Part shown: piece by piece, positions 1-5,485 of the stretch
Layout of the letters: the number at the start of each line of letters is the position of its first letter
How positions within the stretch are numbered: the first letter of the stretch is position 1
NCBI GenBank assembly: GCA_025455765.1
Contig: JALOLX010000283.1
Span: forward strand, 1 to 6,161
Origin: Flavobacteriales bacterium
GTDB taxonomy: Bacteria; Bacteroidota; Bacteroidia; Flavobacteriales_F; PHOS-HE28
Reading direction: 5' to 3'
Length of the DNA stretch: 6,161 nt
Notes under the pieces: generated by a model
The model's input: the letters and a program-made list of their open reading frames with translations, nothing else
The model's database searches: none
What the model was told of the DNA's origin: nothing
Program-made: the position numbers and the translations under genes

Positions 1-405
1 GGATCGCTCGCTGCCGAACCGGTGCACGAATACACCGAAGAGGGACAGTTCATCATCGTACAGACCGTGAGCAATGCCAACGGCTGCATCGATCGCGACT
101 CGCTGCTGATCAGCATCGCAGTGAAGGACATCCTCCCGCCGAAGCTGCCCAATGCCTTCAGCCCGAACGGCGATGGGGTGAACGATAAGTTCTTCGTGCG
201 CGGTGGGCCCTTCGAGACCATCGACCTGAAGATCTACAACGGCTGGGGCGAGCTCATCTTCCAGACCACCGATCCCACCTTCGGCTGGGACGGCACCCAC
301 GAGGGCAAGCACGCCATCAATGGGGTCTATGTGTACTCCGTCGTAGCCACCACCGTGGATGGACTTCTCCACGACCGCTCAGGGAAGGTAACCCTGGTCC
401 GCTAA
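1..405 (+). CDS. T9SS type B sorting domain (gliding-motility C-terminal domain) protein, 3' part only
   Basis: The frame is open from the first base, so the gene begins upstream of the window and only about 134 C-terminal residues are seen. The first ~35 residues (EEGQFIIVQTVSNANGCIDR, then a strand ending in ISIAV) look like the end of a PKD/Ig-like beta-sandwich repeat. The last ~90 residues are a classical type B T9SS C-terminal domain: PNAFSPNGDGVND, then IYNGWGELIF, then GWDGTHEG, then GVYVYSV and a final GKVTLVR. In this family the domain directs a protein that has crossed the inner membrane by Sec through the T9SS to the cell surface or medium. Such proteins are usually large adhesins or repeat proteins, but the cargo part lies outside the window. 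The stop codon is 3 bases before the PorP/SprF-family gene, so the two are probably co-transcribed. The family call is very secure; the biological role is unknown. Confidence 0.95.
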   Translation, partial: GSLAAEPVHEYTEEGQFIIVQTVSNANGCIDRDSLLISIAVKDILPPKLPNAFSPNGDGVNDKFFVRGGPFETIDLKIYNGWGELIFQTTDPTFGWDGTHEGKHAINGVYVYSVVATTVDGLLHDRSGKVTLVR

Positions 406-408
406 GCC

Positions 409-1407
409 ATGTGTACCATGCGAACGAACCTCAAGATCCAGATCCTCGCCGGCGCACTCTGCATGTGCGGCACCCTGCACGCGCAGGACGGCCAACTGTC
501 GCAGTACGAAGCGGCACAGGTGGTGCTCAACCCGGCCCTCACCGGCATGTTCGAGAACGCCGACTTCCGCATGAGCAGCAACGTGCGCAGCCAGTGGAGC
601 AGCCTGTCGACCAACTTCCTCACCACGGCCTTCGCCTATGACGTGAGCGTACAGCACCGCTTCGGCTTCGGAAGCTACCTGTACAACTACAACATGGCGG
701 GCATCATGAACACCTTCCAGTTCGGCATCACGGCTGCCTACAATGTGGCCGATCCGAAGGCGAAGTACACGCTCTCCACCGGCGTGGCGTTGGGGCTCAT
801 CTACAAGAAGATGAACGACCAGCAGCTGGTGTGGGATGCGCAGTACGACGATGGCTACTTCAACAGCGACCTGCCTTCGGGCGAGTTTCTCCAACGTGGC
901 GCACGCTTCATGCCCGACATCTCCGGTGGTGTGGCCTACCGCTCCATCAACCCCAACAAACGGGTGAACCCCTTCGGCAACTTCGCGCTGTTCCATGTGA
1001 CCACGCCGGATGAATCCATCCTGCGCACCGAGGTGAGCGAGCTGCACATCCGCTACATGGTGAACGGTGGCGTGCGGGTGAAGGTAGCCGACCCCCTGAT
1101 CCTGATCCCGCAAGGGGTGTACATGCGCCAGGGCAACGATCAGCTGATCCATGCCGGCATGCTGGCGGAGTTCAACATCGGTGGCAGCATGTATAGCGTG
1201 ATCGGCGGGGCCTCTTACCGCTGGAACGACGCGGTGGTGGCGCAAGTGGGACTCAAACACAAGAGCGCCGTGTACCGCTTCAGCTACGATGTGAACACCT
1301 CACCTCTGCAGAGCTACACCAACAGCAACGGCGCCTTTGAGTTCTCCATCAGCTACTACGGCACCCACTCGGGCCGCGAACGCCGCTTGCAGAGCAGCAG
1401 CTTCTAA
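409..1407 (+). CDS. PorP/SprF family type IX secretion system membrane protein
   Basis: This is a 332-residue protein, a usual length for the family. Residues 1-25 form a signal peptide (basic MRTNLK, hydrophobic ILAGALCMCG, cleavage near LHAQ). The mature N-terminus, QLSQYEAAQVVLNPALTGMF, carries the family signature of SQ(F/Y) followed by LNPALTG. The rest has alternating aromatic and polar strands expected of an outer-membrane beta-barrel, such as RFGFGSYLYNYNMAG, FQFGITAAYNV and YRFSYDVNTS. In Flavobacterium johnsoniae, SprF-like proteins are needed to export type B substrates encoded next to them, and the preceding gene here encodes such a substrate, so this is probably its partner. Calling it SprF-like rather than PorP is inference from context. 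The start could be ATG 409 or ATG 418; the latter gives a more typical N-terminus (MRTNLK). The TAA stop is also the left target duplication of the small element that follows. Confidence 0.93.
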   Translation: MCTMRTNLKIQILAGALCMCGTLHAQDGQLSQYEAAQVVLNPALTGMFENADFRMSSNVRSQWSSLSTNFLTTAFAYDVSVQHRFGFGSYLYNYNMAGIMNTFQFGITAAYNVADPKAKYTLSTGVALGLIYKKMNDQQLVWDAQYDDGYFNSDLPSGEFLQRGARFMPDISGGVAYRSINPNKRVNPFGNFALFHVTTPDESILRTEVSELHIRYMVNGGVRVKVADPLILIPQGVYMRQGNDQLIHAGMLAEFNIGGSMYSVIGGASYRWNDAVVAQVGLKHKSAVYRFSYDVNTSPLQSYTNSNGAFEFSISYYGTHSGRERRLQSSSF

Positions 1408-1485
1408 GAGCCTGTTCAGGATCACTTGCAGAATGGCCGGAAAAGAGGCCGGAGGGGCGGCTGTGAAGAGATCCTGAACAGGCTC
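1408..1485. mobile_element. 78-bp MITE-like element with 16-bp terminal inverted repeats and TAA target duplication
   Basis: GAGCCTGTTCAGGATC at 1408-1423 is repeated as its exact reverse complement at 1470-1485. The element is flanked directly by TAA at 1405-1407 and TAA at 1486-1488. Perfect inverted termini plus a short A/T-rich direct repeat indicate a miniature transposable element. From memory, ends beginning GAGCCTG with a 3-bp TNA duplication recall the IS1031 group of the IS5 family; that assignment is inference. The 46-base interior contains two GGCCGG copies (1435-1440 and 1447-1452) and has no coding capacity. The arms can continue pairing inward imperfectly (CTT 1425-1427 with AAG 1466-1468, and CAG 1429-1431 with CTG 1461-1463), so a transcript would fold into a long stem and could help end the upstream transcript. 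The alternative is a simple terminator hairpin, which would not explain the flanking TAA pair. Confidence 0.6.
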
Positions 1486-1490
1486 TAAGC

Positions 1491-1588
1491 AGGCGCACGC
1501 TCTCTTCAACCATTCCACGATCCCCGCTTTTGGTGCTCCGGCCCTGGTGGCGGGGATCGTGCGGTGTTGGGCTGGGGGCCGTGTGCCT
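1491..1588. repeat. Long imperfect inverted repeat / structured 3' region, possible terminator
   Basis: A nested set of complementary segments folds into one arm. AGGCGCACG (1491-1499) pairs with 1580-1588 with one G-U. CTCTC (1500-1504) pairs with 1574-1578 with two G-U pairs. TTCAAC (1505-1510) pairs with GTTGGG (1566-1571) with two G-U pairs. CACGATCCCCGC (1516-1527) pairs perfectly with GCGGGGATCGTG (1550-1561), leaving a 22-base loop. No T-run follows the stem on either strand, so it is not a textbook intrinsic terminator, but its place between convergent genes suits transcript ending or 3' protection. If the 78-bp element inserted later, this hairpin originally began about 3 bases after the PorP/SprF stop. 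I do not recognise it as a known RNA family. Confidence 0.5.
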
Positions 1589-1869
1589 GCGTGGGTCGCC
1601 GCATCAGGTCCGCTTCCGATCAACGGCCGTACTTCGGCGGCCTGGCCCGAAAGGGGCTTACGTCCGTCCCGCTGAACGGTCGGGAATGAAGGACCAGTAC
1701 CCGAGCCCGTGACCAGTGGTCATTGCCTGCAGATCTGAGCCGGTCGAAATACTCCATCGGAGGGCTGCCGCACCGTGCAGCAATGGTACAACGGCGTTCT
1801 ACAGCGTTCGCACGCAAGCTTGAAGGCTGACTGCCAACACCACTTCAGCATGACGTGGAGACCCACTAA
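1589..1869. other. Non-coding spacer, no gene recognised
   Basis: About 280 bases between the hairpins that end the two convergent transcription units. Short open frames exist on both strands, including 1620-1817 (-) and 1530-1712 (+). Their products are rich in Arg, Pro, Ala and Cys, show no signal peptide or motif, and match nothing I know. Only weak local folds are visible: TCCCG 1667-1671 with CGGGA 1681-1685, a GAAA-containing mini-hairpin near 1646-1658, and GACCA/TGGTC around 1711-1721. I see no promoter directed at a neighbouring gene, as expected for a convergent gap. Confidence 0.5.
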
Positions 1870-1908
1870 CGAACAAGGGCCACCCTGTGCAGGGCAGCCC
1901 TTCGTTCG
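1870..1908 (-). terminator. Strong hairpin downstream of the - strand secreted-protein gene
   Basis: CGAAC (1870-1874) pairs with GTTCG (1904-1908). After one bulged base (1903), AAGGGC (1875-1880) pairs with GCCCTT (1897-1902). Past a 2x2 internal loop, CCCT (1883-1886) pairs with AGGG (1891-1894) around a 4-base loop. The hairpin lies 26 bases beyond the stop codon at 1935-1937 in the - direction, where a transcript end is expected. The bases after it on the - strand (TTAGTGGG) are only slightly T-rich, so it is terminator-like rather than canonical and might act in both directions. Confidence 0.5.
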
Positions 1909-1934
1909 ACGAAGATGGATGAAGCGGCGGGGGA

Positions 1935-2636
1935 CTACCCGCCTATGAGGTTGCCGTTATGGATCACGATGGGAAGCATCACCGGCGTACCGTCCACCAT
2001 GGCCTGCACGTAGTAGGTGCCGTTCTCCAACAGCTCGGCGTTCACGATCACGCGATCGCCGTCCAGCTGCAGGTCCATGGGCATGAACTGCCCGCGGTTG
2101 TTCAGGATCACCACTTCGCTAAGCGTGCCCTGTGCCAGTACACTGAAGCGTCCAGGGCGCGGATCGCCTTGGATGGACAGGTCGGCAACCGCTTCGTGGC
2201 GGATGGAGAAGAGGTCGGAGAGTTCGCTCCAGCCTTGCTCTTCCTTGGCCAGCAGCCGGTAGTACGACACCCCGGCAATGGGGGCCTCGTCCAGCACGGT
2301 GTACGGGGTGTACGCATCGCTGGTGCCGCGGCCGTCCACACGGGCCACCACGTCCCAGTTCATCAGGTCCTCCGAGCGCTCCAGGCGGAACTGTTCGGTG
2401 CTCCGTTCCGATACGGTGGCGAAGCGCACCTCCACGGTCGAAGCGTCCTTGGTTTCGGCCTCGAAGGAGACAAGCTCCAGCACCGGAAGCCCGCTATCGA
2501 GCAGCACAGGGCTGAAGTTGGTGTGCGCCTCGGTCCCTTCCGGGCCGGGGTCGCGCATCAGGCCGACCAGATCGGTCTGCGCCTGCAGGTTGCCCCAGAA
2601 CGGGGCGCTCAGCACTACGAGTAAGGTTCTGTTCAT
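1935..2636 (-). CDS. Small secreted protein: signal peptide plus T9SS tail module with a degenerate type A sorting-like domain
   Basis: This 233-residue protein has a signal peptide at 1-20 (MNRTLLVVLS...NLQAQ) and then a short linker. Residues ~50-145 form the beta-sandwich that commonly precedes sorting domains in Bacteroidota surface proteins: PVLELVSFEA, a TVSE segment, FRLERSEDLMNWDVVARVDG and AGVSYYRLLA. Residues ~150-227 resemble a type A T9SS C-terminal domain: GDPRPGRFSV stands where PNPxxGxFxV is usual, then VVILNNRGQ, then LLENGTYYVQAMVDG. The end (IVIHNGNLIGG) lacks the usual basic Lys/Arg-containing last strand, so sorting may be weak or lost. There is no enzymatic or binding cargo domain between signal and tail. 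It shares the ERSED...W and SYYRL module with the neighbouring broken LamG-like gene, 86 bases away on the same strand, suggesting a tandem relative. Function unknown. Confidence 0.8.
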   Translation of the reverse strand: MNRTLLVVLSAPFWGNLQAQTDLVGLMRDPGPEGTEAHTNFSPVLLDSGLPVLELVSFEAETKDASTVEVRFATVSERSTEQFRLERSEDLMNWDVVARVDGRGTSDAYTPYTVLDEAPIAGVSYYRLLAKEEQGWSELSDLFSIRHEAVADLSIQGDPRPGRFSVLAQGTLSEVVILNNRGQFMPMDLQLDGDRVIVNAELLENGTYYVQAMVDGTPVMLPIVIHNGNLIGG

Positions 2637-2671
2637 GGTCCACGGGTTGATGAGTGGACCGTTCTACGGCA

Positions 2672-2697
2672 CGACGCAACAAAGGTTCTGTTCGTCG
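2672..2697 (-). terminator. Candidate hairpin between the two secreted-protein genes
   Basis: CGACG (2672-2676) pairs with CGTCG (2693-2697). After a bulged C (2677), AACA (2678-2681) pairs with TGTT (2689-2692) around a 7-base loop. It lies 25 bases past the stop codon at 2723-2725 and 35 bases before the start codon of the next - strand gene. The stem is modest and no T-run follows, so it could be a weak terminator or a 5' leader structure of the downstream gene. Confidence 0.35.
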
Positions 2698-2722
2698 ATA
2701 GTTATGGCTGCCTTGTCGAAGG

Positions 2723-3454
2723 TCAGGGGGCCGCCTTCAGCACCTGCTCACGGTAGGTGCCGCTCAAGGTATGTACCTGAACTACATAGGCGCCCGGCTT
2801 CAACCCGCTCAGGTCGATCATGGCTGATGGACCGTGCAGCTGAACGGGTGGTCGTACCTGCTGGCCAGCGGTGGTGAAGAGCTCCACGGCACTGATCCCT
2901 TCCTCCGGACTGCGCACCCACAGGTGGTCCGCTGTTGGTACAGGCCAACGTTCAAGCGCTCCGGACGGGGTGTACGCTACTGCCCGCACAGCGGAATAGC
3001 TTGAGGCGCCGTCCAGGTCCGTCTGCCGCAGGCGGTAGTACGAGGTGCCCGGCAGCGGACGCTCATCACGGGCCTGGTAGTGCAGGGTGCTGTAGCTGGT
3101 GCCAGCACCGGGCATGTCGATCACGGCTTCCCAGTGTTCCATGTCCTCGCTGCGCTCCACGGTGAAGCGTGCATTGTTCACCTCCGAGGCCGTGCTCCAG
3201 AACAGGTCCACGCCAGCGCTGGTGCTCAGGGCATGGAAGTCGATCAAGGTGATGGGCAGCGGCGTTTGCATGCGGTCGGTGGTGCCGAGTGTGAAGCGCA
3301 CGCCGTTCACCAATGCGCTCACTCCGGAGAAGCGGTAAAGGTGATGTCCACCTGACCCACATCCACCGCGGCACCGCTGCTGTTCACTTCGCTTACCCGC
3401 CATACGCGCTCCCAACGCCCCTCCACGCCAGCAGGAAGGTCGCTCACACCCCAC
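2723..3454 (-). CDS. C-terminal fragment of the broken surface protein: beta-sandwich plus T9SS type A sorting domain
   Basis: The open frame is 243 residues, but the first ~34 (MGCERPSC... to RGGCGS) are the upstream gene read out of frame, with a Cys/Arg/Gly-rich composition. Family-like sequence begins at about residue 35 (position 3352). Residues 38-57 (HHLYRFSG...RFTLG) are the last strands of the linker domain. Residues ~66-160 form the beta-sandwich (PLPITLIDFHA, FWSTASEVNNARFTVERSED, GTSYYRLRQTDLDG). Residues ~168-243 are a type A sorting domain: WPVPTADHLWV, then AVELFTTAGQQV, then IDLSGLKPGAYVVQV, ending YREQVLKAAP. It has no signal peptide of its own, so if made separately it should stay in the cytoplasm. 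It is best read as the severed 3' end of the preceding gene and not an independent gene. Confidence 0.7.
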   Translation of the reverse strand: MGCERPSCWRGGALGARMAGKRSEQQRCRGGCGSGGHHLYRFSGVSALVNGVRFTLGTTDRMQTPLPITLIDFHALSTSAGVDLFWSTASEVNNARFTVERSEDMEHWEAVIDMPGAGTSYSTLHYQARDERPLPGTSYYRLRQTDLDGASSYSAVRAVAYTPSGALERWPVPTADHLWVRSPEEGISAVELFTTAGQQVRPPVQLHGPSAMIDLSGLKPGAYVVQVHTLSGTYREQVLKAAP

Positions 3455-4467
3455 GTGCCTAGGGCGCCATTATCGTGTCCCCACAGCAGGTATTCGTTGT
3501 TGCCCAGGCCGCTGGCGCCGCCGATGCGCACCACGCCGGTCTGTGACTCGCTGTGCAGGTCGCTGGCGGTCGTTCGCCCGATACCGCCCACCTCATGGTC
3601 AAAGTTCCCGTTCGCGAGCTCGTCCATGGTGTACACATCCATTCCAGCCAAGGCAAGGCCGTACTTGGCGGCCAGGTGGTTACTGACAATGGCCCGTTGG
3701 GTGGTGTTCAAGGCAATGTTGAACAGGATCACCTCCGCAATGTATCCGTTGAAGCGGGTCCCACCGTGACCAAAGAGGGTGCCGATATGGAGGTCTGAAC
3801 TGTAATTGGGCACACTGCTGCTCGTCTCCGCGCGCCCGCCCACCGGGCCATTGTTCGTGAAGAGCTGCTGATCGTTCGCATCGCTTGGTGCGGTTCCGTG
3901 GTAAATGAAGCCGTTGAGATAGTCCTGGTTTGCTGCGAAGTGGTTGGTGCTCACTGCCCGATCGCTCGAACCGTCAATGTCCAGGTATTGGCTCACGTTG
4001 CTGCCGTTATGCCACAGGAACCAGCCATAGGCGTTCTGGCTGGACGGGTTCAAGCGCTTGCTGAGGAATCCCCGAGCCGCACTGGTGGGTGTCCCTGCAT
4101 TGAGCCTGAATACCACGAATCCGGTGAGCTGGCCCATCCCCTCCAAGGTGCTGTTGTCCGGTATGGTCAGCCGATCGACATTGGTGGCGTCATTGTCGAA
4201 GAGCACCGCAGGCTGGCCATTGAAGACATTGCTTACCAGGAAGGGCTGGCTGGCTGGAGTGGCTTGGCTGGCGTGGTTGCCATTGCCGGAGCGGTCGCGC
4301 CACTGTTGGATGCCGGCCGTAGGCGCCACGATGCCCTGATCTGCCGAAAGCCACAGGAAGTTGCTACCGCTATTGCCCACGCCACCCGGTCCCGTTTGGC
4401 CCCATGCTGTGGTGTACCACAGGCCGATGACCATGGTGATGAGCGTATTGCACCGTCCCCTGCACAT
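3319..4467 (-). CDS. N-terminal fragment: secreted LamG/concanavalin-A-like domain protein, truncated before its sorting domain
   Basis: The frame encodes 382 residues. Residues 1-23 are a signal peptide (basic start, ITMVIGLWYTTAWG, then Q). Residues ~35-268 form a LamG-like jelly-roll domain: FLWLSADQGI, QQWRDRSGNGNHASQ, GQPAVLF, LTGFVVFRLN, then the domain-end strand GYIAEVILFN with helix QRAIVSNHLAAKYGLAL. Residues ~278-370 form the linker domain usual after this jelly-roll in Bacteroidota (NFDHEVGGIGR, EYLLWGHDNGA, GRWERVWRVSEV); I believe it corresponds to the DUF8202-type region but cannot check. The protein stops at residue 382, inside that domain, so the beta-sandwich and sorting domain are lost and it would probably remain periplasmic if stable. 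The alternative start ATG 4434 would leave too short a signal peptide, so 4467 is preferred. The gene lies 70 bases after atpG. The natural ligand is unknown. Confidence 0.8.
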   Translation of the reverse strand: MCRGRCNTLITMVIGLWYTTAWGQTGPGGVGNSGSNFLWLSADQGIVAPTAGIQQWRDRSGNGNHASQATPASQPFLVSNVFNGQPAVLFDNDATNVDRLTIPDNSTLEGMGQLTGFVVFRLNAGTPTSAARGFLSKRLNPSSQNAYGWFLWHNGSNVSQYLDIDGSSDRAVSTNHFAANQDYLNGFIYHGTAPSDANDQQLFTNNGPVGGRAETSSSVPNYSSDLHIGTLFGHGGTRFNGYIAEVILFNIALNTTQRAIVSNHLAAKYGLALAGMDVYTMDELANGNFDHEVGGIGRTTASDLHSESQTGVVRIGGASGLGNNEYLLWGHDNGALGTWGVSDLPAGVEGRWERVWRVSEVNSSGAAVDVGQVDITFTASPE

Positions 4468-4537
4468 GGGGCCGTTCTACGCCGGCGCAGCGCGTCGGTT
4501 GCGCGTGTGGTCCGTTCTCTACGAAGGAAAAGTGCCT

Positions 4538-5419
4538 TTACCCCTTCAACGCTTCCGCACCACCCACGATCTCCAGGATCTCGTTGGTGATCGACGCCTG
4601 ACGGGCCTTGTTGTAGGTCAACTTCAGGTCCTTCAGCAGGGCGTCGGCGTTGTCGGTGGCCTTGTGCATGGCGGTCATGCGGGCACCGTGCTCGGCGGCG
4701 AAGCTGTCGAGCAGCGCCTTGTAGAGCTGGATCTTGAGGCTCTTGGGGATGATCTGCTCCACGATGGTGGCGCGATCGGGCTCCATGATGTGTTCGCCTT
4801 GCGTGGCTTCGCCCTTAACCTTTTCGGCAGCAGGGGGAATGGGCAGGTACTGCTCCTCCGTGGTGATCTGTACCGCTGCGTTCTTGAACTTGTTGTAGAA
4901 CAGCACCACCTTGTCGTACTGCCCGTCCACGAAGCGCTGCATGATCAGCTCAGCCACAGGCGCCACTTTATCGAAGCTCAGCCCATCGAACAGACCGGCC
5001 AGGTCAGTGGGCAGCTCATTGCTTACCAGTCCGCTGCGGCGATAGAGGTCCATCGCCTTTTTGCCGATGGGCAGGATGGTCACCTCCTGGCCGTTCTGCT
5101 GTGCTTCGCTCAGGCTCTTGCGCACCAGACGGAACACCTGGGTGTTGAACGCGCCGGCCAATCCCCGGTTGCTGACGATGGGCACGAACAGCACACGCTT
5201 CACCTCGCGCTGCTGGCTGTAGATGCCTTCGCTGCTGTCCAGTGAAGCGCTCACATTGCTCAGGATCTGCTGCAGCTTCTCGGCATAGGGACGCATGCGG
5301 GTGATGGCGTCCTGGGCACGGCGCAGCTTGGCCGCGCTCACCATCTTCATGGCCGCGGTGATCTGCTTGGTGCTGTTCACCGAGACGATCCGGCTGCGTA
5401 CTTCCTTCAGACTGGGCAT
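4538..5419 (-). CDS. atpG: F1F0 ATP synthase subunit gamma
   Basis: This is the 293-residue gamma subunit, the rotating central shaft of F1 that couples proton flow in F0 to ATP synthesis in the alpha3-beta3 ring, on the cytoplasmic face of the inner membrane. The N-terminal helix is typical (MPSLKEVRSRIVSVNSTKQI, then TAAMKMVSAAKLRRAQ to residue ~35). The conserved SNRGLAGAFN is at 83-92. The C-terminal helix is intact: residues 242-270 (AEHGARMTAMHKATDNADAL and following) lead to YNKARQASITNEILEIVGGAEAL at 269-291. Length and both coiled-coil termini match the family, so the gene looks functional. It follows atpA after 66 bases. The next gene downstream is not atpD, fitting the usual Bacteroidota arrangement in which the operon ends with atpA-atpG. 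Confidence 0.98.
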   Translation of the reverse strand: MPSLKEVRSRIVSVNSTKQITAAMKMVSAAKLRRAQDAITRMRPYAEKLQQILSNVSASLDSSEGIYSQQREVKRVLFVPIVSNRGLAGAFNTQVFRLVRKSLSEAQQNGQEVTILPIGKKAMDLYRRSGLVSNELPTDLAGLFDGLSFDKVAPVAELIMQRFVDGQYDKVVLFYNKFKNAAVQITTEEQYLPIPPAAEKVKGEATQGEHIMEPDRATIVEQIIPKSLKIQLYKALLDSFAAEHGARMTAMHKATDNADALLKDLKLTYNKARQASITNEILEIVGGAEALKG

Positions 5420-5444
5420 GGTGCGGTGCTGATGTTTCGCGACC

Positions 5445-5472
5445 GTAGGTCGACCCGGTGGATCGACGCTAC
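5445..5472. repeat. REP-like GTAG...CTAC hairpin between atpA and atpG
   Basis: GTAGGTCGA (5445-5453) faces TCGACGCTAC (5463-5472). GTAG pairs with CTAC and GTCGA with TCGAC, leaving one bulged G (5468) and a 9-base loop. The hairpin sits in the 66-base gap between the atpA stop and the atpG start. A short palindrome headed by GTAG is the hallmark of REP elements mobilised by RAYT (TnpA-REP) proteins in other bacteria; applying that here is inference. It could also act as an RNA structure setting the atpA:atpG expression ratio. Confidence 0.4.
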
Positions 5473-5485
5473 AGCTGCTCCGGTC

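Larger units (their letters stand above)
2723..4467 (-). pseudogene. LamG-like T9SS surface protein, interrupted by a frameshift (composite of the next two entries)
   Basis: Read together, the two overlapping frames form one familiar protein of roughly 580 residues: signal peptide, LamG-like domain, linker domain, beta-sandwich and type A sorting domain. The reading frame changes by one base at about 3333-3352. The upstream frame stops at 3319-3321 just after VDITF, while the downstream frame resumes the family pattern at HHLYRFSG...RFTLG. The stretch that normally joins these two segments in related proteins is missing, so a small out-of-frame deletion is more likely than a single-base slip. 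An assembly error cannot be excluded from the sequence alone. Confidence 0.65.

Noticed and set aside
379..1260. Long open frame opposite the PorP/SprF-family gene
   Set aside because: The + strand product has a clear signal peptide and the PorP/SprF signature; the opposite frame is His/Val/Ala-rich with no motif, typical of antisense reading in GC-rich DNA.
1504..1572. Integron attC-like arrangement (CTTCAAC ... GTTGGGC flanking an inverted repeat)
   Set aside because: The left core does not fit RYYYAAC, pairing continues well beyond the cores, and no integrase or cassette gene is near; it is better explained as part of the long hairpin.
1620..1817. 65-residue - strand open frame in the convergent gap
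   Set aside because: No signal peptide, motif or homologue that I recognise; the Arg/Pro/Cys-rich composition is typical of a random GC-rich frame.
1959..2624. Long + strand open frame over the small secreted protein gene
   Set aside because: It is antisense to a recognisable signal peptide plus tail module and its product is low-complexity His/Val/Gly-rich.
3334..3345. Programmed -1 ribosomal frameshift joining the two halves of the LamG-like protein
   Set aside because: The junction CACCTTT is not a proper slippery heptamer (slipped pairings would be CAC/ACC and CTT/TTT), and family sequence appears to be missing across the junction, so mutation is the simpler reading.
4485..4504. GCGCA/TGCGC stem as an atpG terminator
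   Set aside because: Only five pairs around a 10-base loop in very GC-rich DNA and no T-run; too weak to call.
3898..4590. + strand open frame overlapping the LamG-like gene and the end of atpG
   Set aside because: It crosses two well-supported - strand genes and has no recognisable features.
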